From contig JAGFBZ010002545.1 of NCBI GenBank assembly GCA_018398805.1, positions 248,001 to 312,000 on the forward strand: DNA of 64,000 nt, written 5' to 3'. The notes under the pieces were generated by a model that searched no databases, was not told the origin of the DNA, and worked only from the letters and a program-made list of their open reading frames with translations. Both the position numbers and the translations under genes were made by a program. Positions 13,201 through 21,700 of this stretch are shown one piece after another. Position 1 is the first letter of the stretch, and each line of letters opens with the position of its first letter. The DNA comes from Hirundichthys speculiger. Lineage: Eukaryota; Chordata; Actinopteri; Beloniformes; Exocoetidae.

Positions 13201-15295
13201 GACGTGTCTCATCTGTCCCGACGTGTCTCATCTGTCCAGATGAGTCCAATCTGTCCCGACGTGTCTCATCTGTCCCGACGTGTCTCATCTGTCCCGACGT
13301 GTCTCATCTGTCCAGATGAGTCCCATCTGTCAAGAAGTGTCTCATCTGTCAAGATGTGTCCCATCTGTCCAGATGTGTCTCATCTGTCCAGACGAGTTTG
13401 ATCTGTCAAGAAGTGTCTCATCTGTCCAGATGTGTCCCGTCTGTCCAGACGTGTCTCATCTGTCCAGACGAGTTTGATCTGTCCAGACGTGTCCCGTCTG
13501 TCCAGACGTGTCCCGTCTGTCCAGACGTGTCTCGTCTGTCCAGACGTGTCCCGTCTGTCCAGACGTGTCCCATCTGTACAGATGTGTCTCGTCTGTCAAG
13601 AAGTGTCTCATCTGTCCAGATGTGTCCCGTCTGTCCAGATGTGTCCCGTCTGTCCAGACGTGTCCCGTCTGTCCCGTCCAGTGTCCCGTCTGTCCAGACG
13701 TGTCCCGTCTGTCCAGATGTGTCCCGTCTGTCCAGATGTCCAGACGGTCCCGTCTGTCCAAACGTGTCCCGTCTGTCCAGACGTGTCCCGTCTGTACAGA
13801 CGTGTCTCATCTGTCCAGATGTGTCTCATCTGTCCAGATGTGTCTCGTCTGTCCAGATGTGTCTCGTCTGTCCAGATGAGTCCCGTCTGTCCAGATGTGT
13901 CCCGTCTGTCCAGACGTGTCTCGTCTGTCCAGATGTGTCTCATCTGTCCAGATGTGTCTCATCTGTCCAGATGTGTCTGGTTTGCTCAGATTTATATAAA
14001 GTGCTTCAACTTTGCTGCATTTGATGGTAAAGAAAATAAAGATAAATCAGAACTGTAGCTTTAAAATCAATAACAACCCTTTAAAGAGTTTTATCAAAGG
14101 TGAGTCCTCTCCGTCCTGCAGACGCTCCTTTAAGTCTCTGAACAGACCGTTAGATGGTCATTAATTGAGGACAGGTGAGTTTGAGGAGCAGAGACGTTTG
14201 ATAAATATCAGGTAGATCAGCAGCTTCACCTGCCTGTGACATCATCATGACATCATCATCATCATCATCATCTCTCATAAATGAGCTGATAACATCACCT
14301 GCTGCGTCTCCACCTCCACCACTGATCAATAAACTACATCTATCCATCCATCCATCCATCTCTACGCTCCCTGGAACACTTTAGCAGCGACCCAGACGAA
14401 TCCACCGTCAGGACTCAGAACCCCAGCACCAGACCGAGACCGGTCCTTACCTGGGCCGGGCTCGAACGTCTCGATGACCATGTCCCCCATGGCTCTGCTG
14501 CCGATGTGCTGGTGCAGCACCGCCGCCCTCTCCAGGTCCGACTTCCCGCCCAGAGCGAGTCGGGCCAGACCCAGGGCTTTCTCCTGCAGCTCCTCCTCCG
14601 ACATGCCTTCAACTGGACACCACAGAGAGCCTGAGCTCCGGCAGAACCCCAGAACCACCCGGACCCGAACGCTGCCGGACCACCCGGGTCACGTGACCCT
14701 CAGAGGCTCGGGTCAAGGCAACCGGACTTCCTTTTCTTTGTTCCTGGCGGCGCTCCTGCTTCCATCCAGAACTTGATCAAGTGTATCTGAGCCAGTGGCT
14801 TTGTGTTTTTATGGTTTTTTATTCTTACATGTTAATGACTGAGTTAAAAAAAAACAAAAAAAAAAGCCTTCTGGATGTAAAAGTAGTCCAGCCGCCTTGA
14901 TCCAAACCTCTGAGAGAAACTGAATCACAACATTTAATGAAATTAAACTCTCTAAACAAACAGCAGTGTACTGTGGCGTATTTAAGCAAACTCAACTTAA
15001 AAATATAATAAAAACAACAACACAAGACCCATCAGGTGACAAACGTCGAGTGAAGTCAGGTTCAGGTTGGACGCTTGGACGCCAATAATAAACTCGCGTC
15101 TCTCGATCATCCAACCTGGAACCAACTTCGCCGCTGCGTCGTCACCGGTTAGCAGTTAGCTCCCACGGCTGACTTTAAAACCTCGATATTCCCAACGCGT
15201 CCAGGCCGCGACTCACCGGCTGAGTACTGGAAACCCCGCGGGAGAGGAGACTGGTCGGCTATTTCCAGGCGGATGACGACCAGCGACACACTCAT
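4132..15295 (-). CDS. brap: BRCA1-associated protein (RING E3 ligase, IMP), 5' part of gene
   Basis: BRAP is a cytoplasmic E3 ubiquitin ligase that binds nuclear localisation signals and restrains Ras/MAPK signalling by inactivating the KSR scaffold (family knowledge). Six exons are visible on the minus strand: 15217-15295, 14451-14612, 11478-11685, 9839-10028, 9386-9499 and 4132-4280. All junctions are GT..AG and the phase is continuous over 902 nt, about 300 residues. In order, the protein shows the [11 protein letters not shown] start, a poorly conserved acidic stretch, the [20 protein letters not shown] block, an RRM-like BRAP2 domain ([19 protein letters not shown] to [10 protein letters not shown]), and the start of a RING finger (CTVCLERM, then [13 protein letters not shown]). 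The rest of the RING, the UBP-type zinc finger and the coiled coil must lie before position 1. Three introns are swollen by minisatellites. No frame break was seen. Confidence 0.95.
4283..5371. repeat. GGA-rich polypurine array with TTAAAGG spacers
   Basis: About 1.1 kb of (GGA)n runs, broken every 20-60 bp by GTTAAAGGGG. On the brap sense strand this is a pyrimidine tract that runs directly into the exon 6 acceptor. The G-rich strand has many runs of three or more G, so triplex or quadruplex formation is plausible. The glycine/glutamate/arginine-rich open frame across it is compositional. Confidence 0.95.
5372..6423. other. brap intron 5, mostly unique sequence
   Basis: No exon is supported here. 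A GGGTCGTG-rich stretch at about 5,810-5,865 looks like a degraded transposon end. At about 6,325-6,357 there is one copy of a roughly 33-bp motif containing CTCTGACCACACGGGGGCG, which recurs at three other places in the window. Confidence 0.5.
6424..7650. repeat. 19-bp minisatellite, first copy
   Basis: The unit is GTGTCCCATCTGTCCAGAT with C/T variants, repeated about 64 times. Because 19 is not a multiple of 3 and the unit has no stop codon in any frame, long open frames appear in all phases. Their proteins just cycle through the unit ([17 protein letters not shown] and similar). The same array recurs at 12,480-13,975. Confidence 0.95.
7645..8055. repeat. Duplicated flank of the 19-bp array, first copy
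   Basis: From TTTGCTCAGATTTATATAAA through a (CAT)n tract to ACATCACCTGCTGCG, this matches 13,967-14,315 almost base for base, apart from a roughly 65-bp extra segment of TTCTTACAGAG-type repeats here. Array and flank were therefore copied together. Confidence 0.9.
8095..8820. repeat. CAGC/CCAG tetranucleotide-derived repeat
   Basis: Irregular runs of GCCAGCCAGC and GCGAGACAGCCAGC. The leucine/tryptophan-rich minus-strand open frames here come only from this composition. Confidence 0.9.
8824..9032. repeat. ATCC tetranucleotide repeat
   Basis: Runs of CATCCATC and ACATCCATC with occasional CAAC interruptions, grading out of the CAGC repeat by single-base changes. Confidence 0.9.
9033..9385. 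other. brap intron 5, exon-proximal part
   Basis: Contains a reverse-orientation copy of the motif with CTCTGACCACA near 9,093-9,125, an A-rich tract at about 9,160-9,208, and otherwise plain intron down to the donor of exon 5 (GTAAAC on the minus strand). Confidence 0.5.
9386..9499 (-). CDS. brap: brap coding exon 5
   Basis: 114 nt, phase 0 at both ends, 38 codons. It encodes [20 protein letters not shown] and [17 protein letters not shown], the second half of the RRM-like BRAP2 domain and nearly identical to the mammalian protein. Confidence 0.95.
9500..9838. other. brap intron 4 with transposon-like fragment
   Basis: At about 9,572-9,660 the sequence GTTCCCAAAGTGTGGGCCGC followed by GGCCCCCTGGTGGG resembles the terminal region typical of vertebrate hAT elements. 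No second end or target duplication was found. Confidence 0.4.
9839..10028 (-). CDS. brap: brap coding exon 4
   Basis: 190 nt; the first base completes an Asp codon split with exon 3 and the exon ends in phase 0. It encodes [20 protein letters not shown] and [18 protein letters not shown], the core of the BRAP2 domain. The acceptor (CGCCGCAG) sits directly against the start of the 20-bp array. Confidence 0.95.
10030..11230. repeat. 20-bp minisatellite in brap intron 3
   Basis: The unit is about CAGAGACGGACGCGCTGAGA, repeated some 60 times with shorter variants lacking GGACGCG. The sense (minus) strand is about 70% pyrimidine. The array runs right up to the acceptor of exon 4. The serine/leucine/valine-rich minus-strand open frames, up to 413 codons, are periodic products of this unit. 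Confidence 0.95.
11478..11685 (-). CDS. brap: brap coding exon 3
   Basis: 208 nt, entering with two bases of a Gly codon and leaving two bases of an Asp codon. It encodes a variable acidic/Thr-rich region with a duplicated PDST segment, then the invariant [20 protein letters not shown] and GIMHLYKT. Confidence 0.95.
11715..12210. repeat. 10-bp minisatellite GTAGAACCAG
   Basis: About 48 units of GTAGAACCAG interspersed with GTGTTCCAG. It begins about 30 bp from the acceptor of brap exon 3. Confidence 0.95.
12480..13975. repeat. 19-bp minisatellite, second copy
   Basis: Same unit family as 6,424-7,650 (GTGTCTCATCTGTCCAGAC variants). A short inverted segment at its left end (12,485-12,550, units reading CAGATGAGACACATCTG) meets the direct units head to head. 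Long open frames in several phases are repeat artefacts. Confidence 0.95.
13967..14315. repeat. Duplicated flank of the 19-bp array, second copy
   Basis: Near-identical to 7,645-8,055, including the (CAT)n tract at 14,237-14,273. It ends about 135 bp from brap exon 2 and is followed by a short (ATCC)n run at 14,339-14,361. Confidence 0.9.
14451..14612 (-). CDS. brap: brap coding exon 2
   Basis: 162 nt, completing a Val codon from exon 1 and leaving one base. It encodes [20 protein letters not shown] and [20 protein letters not shown], the conserved amino-terminal helix region. Acceptor GTCCAG, donor GTAAGG. Confidence 0.93.
14613..15216. other. brap intron 1
   Basis: A 604-bp intron with an A-rich tract at 14,844-14,866. 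I see no other feature in it. Confidence 0.6.
15217..15295 (-). CDS. brap: brap coding exon 1 (start codon)
   Basis: 79 nt from the ATG at 15,295. It encodes [20 protein letters not shown] and GFQYSA, matching the known BRAP amino terminus, which fixes this start. It ends with one base of a split codon before GTGAGT. Confidence 0.95.
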
Positions 15296-15620
15296 GTGTT
15301 TAAAAGAGACGGAGCCACTTCTGGGGGAAACAAAAACAAACCGACGGCTGCGCTAACCGGAGCTAACGCGACGCACGAGCTTCAGCCTCGCCGCGTCTGG
15401 AGAGAAGAGCACCGTCCCCGTTCAGCCGGAAAACATGTCAGCCAACATGTTTACCGTCCATAATCACGAACATTCAGACGGCGTCTGGAGGCCGAGACGC
15501 TGTTAACGTCAAAACTTGACAGATAAGTGAGCGACGCGGCTCTTCTTCGCCGCCAGACGTCGCTCAGGTGACCGCAGCGACCCCCCCTAGCGGCCATTTT
15601 AGGGCGTTGCAACGATCCCA
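15296..15620 (-). promoter_or_regulatory. brap: Probable brap 5' UTR and CpG-rich promoter
   Basis: CpG-dense sequence directly upstream of the brap start codon, with no TATA box seen at a sensible distance. This placement is inferred from position and composition only. Confidence 0.45.
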
Positions 15621-15817
15621 CTGAGTTTCACCAGAATAATCTGTATTTCTAAGGAAGTTACTTTTAGTGGTCTGACCCCCCCGCCGCCAGCACACATTAC
15701 ATATTATATATTTTTAAATTTAATATTTTATACCCAGTTTGACATGAATAAATAAATAAATCCCCTTTAAACTGAAATACATACCTTAAACTTCCAAGTT
15801 GAGCTCGAGTATCTTGC

Positions 15818-15993
15818 CATATATATATATACAGAGAGATAGAGAGAGAGAGACAGAGATAGAGAGAGATAGAGATAGGAGAGAGAGATATAGAGAGAGA
15901 TGAGATCATAGAGAGAGAGAGAGAGATAGATCAGAGATGAGATAGAGAGAGAGAGAGAGAGAGACAGAGACAGATAAGATCAGATAGAGAGAC

Positions 15994-16033
<40 letters not shown>

Positions 16034-16327
16034 TACAGAGAGCAGGAGATACAGATAGAGATACAGATAGAACAGAGAGAGAGCGAGAGAGATAGAGACC
16101 AGACAGATAGAGAGATATAGAGAGATAGAGAAGTACAGACAGATATACATACATATAGATATATATAGATAGATACATATATAGATATATATATAGATAT
16201 ATTATACATAGATATATCATATACATATATATACTATATATATATATATATATATACATACATATATATACATATATACATATATACATACATAGATACA
16301 TACATATATATATATATACAGATATAT

Positions 16328-16358
<31 letters not shown>

Positions 16359-16359
16359 T

Positions 16360-16432
<73 letters not shown>
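15818..16432. repeat. (GA)n / GATA-type / (TA)n microsatellite compound
   Basis: AGAGAGAGATAGAGAG tracts pass into ATACATATATAGATATA and then a pure (TA)n of about 90 bp. It lies about 520 bp upstream of the brap start codon. Open frames rich in Ser, Leu, Ile and Tyr here are compositional. Confidence 0.95.
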
Positions 16433-16434
<2 letters not shown>

Positions 16435-16575
16435 TGCTTTGTTTTACATGCCTTTACTCTTTCCGTGTTGATGTGCATTATTTATGTTGTTTTTACCTGT
16501 AAATCACTTTGGTCAACCTTAGATGTTTTTAAATGTGCTTCATAAATAAGTTTGACCTTGACTTGAAATAGCATC
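16435..16575 (+). mobile_element. LINE 3' end fragment
   Basis: The string AAATCACTTTGGTCAACCTT, followed by TTTTTAAATGTGCTTCATAA and ATAAGTTTGACC, has the layout of the 3' tail of fish non-LTR retrotransposons. No coding part remains. Confidence 0.5.
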
Positions 16576-17644
16576 TCCTCACTTGTTCTGGGTTCTTTTT
16601 TGGTTTTTTTTTTTCTCCTCTCTCATCTGAAAGGGCTTCCATAAAATTCAAAGCATAGGAAAGACAGGGGAACTATTTTTTTTTACATCAATCATCTCAA
16701 CATTTTCTACATAAAAACATATCAAAATTAATCATTTTAAATGTCTCACTTAAATCGAAATAGGACCACAAAAATGTTCTGACATGATTACAAGACAAAT
16801 GTTGGAAACATTTTTTAAATATGCAAAATAGGTCAACTAAACACTGAAATCTGACTAAAAGTGGCCCATAAAATGGCTCTGAAGTGAAAAAAATCATTAA
16901 AATCAAATGTGGAAATAATGCAAATATCACTTACCCTATCTTTAAAGGAACACATAAGGGAATGAGGGACAACTGAATAACATCTCTGCATTTATCAGTT
17001 AAAAAATGCTGAATTTTGAATTAAAGGTGATCTGAAACGTGGTTTGGGGGGGTTCCTTTGCCATCTCTGCTGACTTTCTACCACAGATTTAACAATTAAA
17101 AAGAAAAATAAACCTGTTCAGATCATGACAAAGGCCCGGTGCCCCTCCTACTCACAGCCATTCGCACCGGTACAGAACGTACCGGACCAATCAAAATACG
17201 GTATTTAAATGTCATGGCTCATCGAGGGGCGAATATTCAAAATAACCAAGATGGCTGGAGTAAAGAAACCAAGACAACGCACAACAGAGCTCTCACATTT
17301 ACCCTTTTTATTTAAAAAAAAAAAAAAAAGCTTTGACATTCCAGTGTTTCTTGTTTTCCATTTTCTAACAAAAGAGGGCGCTGACGTGACAGTCCAGATT
17401 GTCGACCGGAGCCGTGAAGGCTCCACCACACACACGTCGGGCCGGGTCGCACACACGGGGCTCAAAAACACGGGGCGTTAATTAGCAGGTGTGGGAGGAG
17501 CGAGGGGGGGGGGGCGTGGCCTTACACGTTCACTCCGCCCCGTCGTGAAGCGGGAAACGTATAAAGCGGGAATGAACGGACGTCGCGGTGCTTTAAAAAA
17601 AAAAAAAAAAAACACGAGAGTCCTCTGTAAAGGCCGCCTCAGCT
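16576..17644. other. Intergenic spacer between naa25 and brap
   Basis: AT-rich sequence without a recognisable gene. At 17,167-17,187 there is a near-palindrome, CCGGTACAGAACGTACCGG, whose complement recurs at the very end of the window. G-runs at 17,506-17,513 and A-runs at 17,313-17,329 and 17,595-17,611 are present. Confidence 0.5.
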
Positions 17645-17650
17645 TTTATT
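17645..17650 (-). terminator. naa25: Candidate naa25 polyadenylation signal
   Basis: AATAAA on the minus strand, followed within about 35 bases by a U-rich run (the complement of the A-run at 17,595-17,611). Another AATAAA is at 18,212-18,217. Either would end a plausible 3' UTR, of about 1 kb or 0.4 kb. Confidence 0.5.
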
Positions 17651-18609
17651 TACAGTCAGGTCCTGAAAACATCTGGAACATCTGGCTGGTCTGCTCGTCC
17701 CCCCGTCTGTCCGTCTCTGGTGGACGTTCACGCCCAGACAGATAAATAATAATTAAGAGTCAGTCCAGGGTGAAAAGATGCCACCGCTTCTGTTAAAAAC
17801 GAAGGAAAATAAAGTGTGTGTAGAGGGATGGAGGGATGGAGGGATGGAGGGATGGAGGGATGGGGGGGGGGGGGGGGGGCACACGATTCAAACTGCAACA
17901 GGAAAAAAAAGCAGAAAGCATCCTGTCACGTAGCTCATCTCTTCGTAACTCTGAAAGCGACACACAAGATTCACAAAATAAAATGAAACGTTTGAAAAGA
18001 GCGGGGGGCGGGGCGTCGGTCCGAAGCTCCGCCCCCTCCAGGGGGCCGTCGGGGGTCGTGAGGAGACTCGGCTGGAAAAAGAAAAGCAGCAGCGTGAAGG
18101 AGGTTTCCTCCTCAGATGGAAAGAGTTGGTGAGTCGGTCCGATTGTTCTCAAGTCACCAGAAAAAAAAAACAAAAATAAAAAAAAAGCGAGGAACAAAGA
18201 TGAAGTTGTGGTTTATTGTCTTAAACTCTTATTTCGTCGGCTCGTCGTGGTCTGGTTTATGTACAATCACTCGTTAGATCCTAAAACTGCGTGTCGTTCG
18301 TCCTAAACTGCTCTAGATAGATTTGCTTTGAAAGGAGACCGTCTTTTCTTTTTTTTTTTTTTTCTTTTTCTCCTTTGGCCCCTCCCCCTTTTATAACTGA
18401 CGTATAAATTCATGAGTTAATTAAAAGCTTACGTGCTACGAGAGCTGTAAATGTTCCAGAGGTGTGGTCGGACAGAAATCCAGACTGACAGGTCGGAGAC
18501 GGGGGAGGGAGGGGGGCGGGGCTCGCAGGTGTAGCTGGTGGGCTGACGGTGGGGGGGGTGGGGGGGGGGGGGGTGTACAGTCATCTGAGTCTGGCGTTGG
18601 TGATGGCGT
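17651..18609 (-). other. naa25: Probable naa25 3' UTR
   Basis: Lies between the naa25 stop codon and the candidate poly(A) signals. It contains a (GGATGGAG)n microsatellite ending in a run of 17 G at 17,823-17,879, and further G-runs at about 18,550-18,573. The extent is inferred. Confidence 0.5.
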
Positions 18610-18732
18610 TCAGATCTTGAGGTTCTTTATTGACTCCGCCCTCTTCTTCAGGAGGTCGCCCGCCTCTATGAGCGAGCGCAGGTGGCTGCTCTGGACCTTG
18701 TCCACGGCGGTTCTGGTGAACGACGCCTCCTC
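18610..18732 (-). CDS. naa25: naa25 coding exon 24 (stop codon)
   Basis: 123 nt, 40 codons plus TGA at 18,610-18,612, residues 934-973. It encodes VDKVQSSHLRSLIEAGDLLK then KRAESIKNLKI, the conserved carboxyl-terminal helix. Confidence 0.93.
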   Translation of the reverse strand, partial: EEASFTRTAVDKVQSSHLRSLIEAGDLLKKRAESIKNLKI

Positions 18733-21700
18733 CTGAAACAGCAGAGAGACGACGTCAGCCTCGTCTGGACGGGACCATCTGGGTCAGACTAGCAGGACTT
18801 TCACCGGACTCTAAACTGGGAACATCCCAGTTCAGACGGTTGGCTGTTCTGGAGAAGCTCTCACCTGCGTGCTTCCCTCCAGCGTTAGACTGGCCATCTT
18901 CAGGACCGTCAGGTGGACCTCCTGGCCCTTTATGTGCTCCAGCGCCTGGGCGAGCAGGTCCTGCAAGCTCCCCGTCAGCTCCTGGAAACCGCACACCACC
19001 GCCGGCTGCAAGAGACGCCGCAAACACAACAATAGAGCTCAACGAATTTTATCGAATTCTGCGTATCGATTTTTCAGCTGCGGGTATCGATATTCTCAGC
19101 TTCTTTCTAAACCCCCGTGTTCCACTTTTAAAAGCTTGCAAGCAACAATTTGCACAGTTTAAATAAATGAAACTATTTTTCTCAACACATCTTTTATTAA
19201 TTTTGTCCAGCATTTGCAAGCTGCCTGTCAGACATATAATGTGTAATTGATGCTTTCAGTTCAATTATTTCAAACAAAGTCATTGGAACACTCACAAGAT
19301 GTCACCAAAATCACTTTGTCCCTTTAAAGTCTTTCGAAAAATTATGTAAATATATTGTAAGATGAATATTGAAACATAACGTATCATGAGCCGAGTATCG
19401 TGTATCGTATCGCGAGATTAGTGTATCGCTACAGCCCTGATCGTAGCGTATCGTATCACGAGATTAGTGTATCGCTACAGCCCTAATCGTATCGCGAGAT
19501 TAGTGTATCGCTACAGCCCTAATCGTATCGCGAGATTAAAGTATCGCTACAGCCCTAATCGTAGTGTAGCGTATCGCAAGATTAGTGCATCGCTACAGCC
19601 CTAATCGTATCGTATCGTGAGAATAGTGCATCGCTACAGCCCTAATCGTATCGTATCGTATCATATCGTATCGAGATTAGTGTATCGCTACAACCCTAAC
19701 CGTAGCGTATTGCGAGATTAGTGTATCGTTACAGCCCTAATCGTAGCGTATCGCGAGATTAGTGTATCGCTACAGCCCTAATCGTAGCGTATCGTATCGC
19801 GAGATTAGTGTATCGCTACAGCCCTAATCGTATCGTAGTGTATCGTGAGATTAGTGTATCGCTACAGCCCCAATCGTATCGTATCGCGAGATTCATGTAT
19901 CGCTACAGCCCCAATCGTATCGTATCGCGAGATTCGTGTATCGCTACAGCCCCAATCGTATCGTATCGCGATATTAGTGCATCGCCACAGCCCCAATCGT
20001 ATCGCATCGTGAGATTAGTGTATCTTTACAGCCCCAATCGTATCGTATCGCGAGATTAGTGTATCGCTACAACCCTAACCGTAGCGTATCGTGAGAAAAG
20101 TGTATCGCTACAGTCCTAATCGTATCGTATCGCGAGATTCGTGTATCGCTACAGCCCTAATCGTATCGCATCGTGAGAGAAGTGTATCGCTACAGCCCTA
20201 ATCGTAGCATGTCGCTACAGCCCTAATCGTAGCGTATCGCTACAGCCCTAATCGTATCGCGAGATTAAAGTATCGCTACAGCCCTGATCGTAGCGTATCG
20301 TATCACGAGATTAGTGTATCGCTACAGCCCTAATCGTATCGCGAGATTAGTGTATCGCTACAGCCCTAATCGTATCGCGAGATTAAAGTATCGCTACAGC
20401 CCTAATCGTAGTGTAGCGTATCGCAAGATTAGTGCATCGCTACAGCCCTAATCGTATCGTATCGTGAGAATAGTGCATCGCTACAGCCCTAATCGTATCG
20501 TATCGTGAGAATAGTGTATCGCTACAGCCCCAATCGTATCGTATCGCGAGATTAGTGTATCGCTACAACCCTAACCGTAGCGTATTGTGAGATTAGTGTA
20601 TCGTTACAGCCCTAATCGTAGCGTATCGCGAGATTAGTGTATCGCTACAGCCCTAATCGTAGCGTATCGTATCGCGGAGATTAGTGTATCGTATCGCTAC
20701 AGCCCTAATCGTATCGTATCGTATTGTATCGTGAGATTAGTGTATCGCTACAGCCCCAATCGTATCGTATCGCGAGATTCGTGTATCGCTACAGCCCCAA
20801 TCGTATCGTATCGCGAGATTCGTGTATCGCTACAGCCCCAATCGTATCGTATCGCGAGATTCGTGTATCGCTACAGCCCCAATCGTATCGTATCGCGATA
20901 TTAGTGCATCGCCACAGCCCCAATCGTATCGCATCGTGAGATTAGTGTATCTTTACAGCCCCAATCGTATCGTATCGCGAGATTAGTGTATCGCTACAAC
21001 CCTAACCGTAGCGTATCGTGAGAAAAGTGTATCGCTACAGTCCTAATCGTATCGTATCGCGAGATTCGTGTATCGCTACAGCCCTAATCGTATCGCATCG
21101 TGAGAGAAGTGTATCGCTACAGCCCTAATCGTATCGTAGCATCGTCTAAAAGCCCTAATCGTAGCGTATCGCTACAGCCCTAATCGTATCGCGAGATTAA
21201 AGTATCGCTACAGCCCTGATCGTAGCGTATCGTATCACGAGATTAGTGTATCGCTACAGCCCAAATCGTATCGCGAGATTAGTGTATCGCTACAGCCCTA
21301 ATCGTATCGCGAGATTAAAGTATCGCTACAGCCCTAATCGTAGTGTAGCGTATCGCAAGATTAGTGCATCGCTACAGCCCTAATCGTATCGTATCGTGAG
21401 AATAGTGCATCGCTACAGCCCTAATCGTATCGTATCGTGAGAATAGTGTATCGCTACAGCCCCAATCGTATCGTATCGCGAGATTAGTGTATCGCTACAA
21501 CCCTAACCGTAGCGTATTGTGAGATTAGTGTATCGTTACAGCCCTAATCGTAGCGTATCGCGAGATTAGTGTATCGCTACAGCCCTAATCGTAGCGTATC
21601 GTATCGCGAGATTAGTGTATCGCTACAGCCCTAATCGTATCGTAGTGTATCGTGAGATTAGTGTATCGCTACAGCCCCAATCGTATCGTATCGCGAGATT

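Noticed and set aside
15697..16301. Ser/Leu- and Tyr/Ile-rich open frames
   Set aside because: Translations of (GA)n and (TA)n microsatellites. The same applies to 44,315-45,448.
18626..18631. AATAAA on the minus strand near the naa25 stop codon
   Set aside because: It is inside the last coding exon (codons for Ser-Ile-Lys), so it is unlikely to be the polyadenylation signal.
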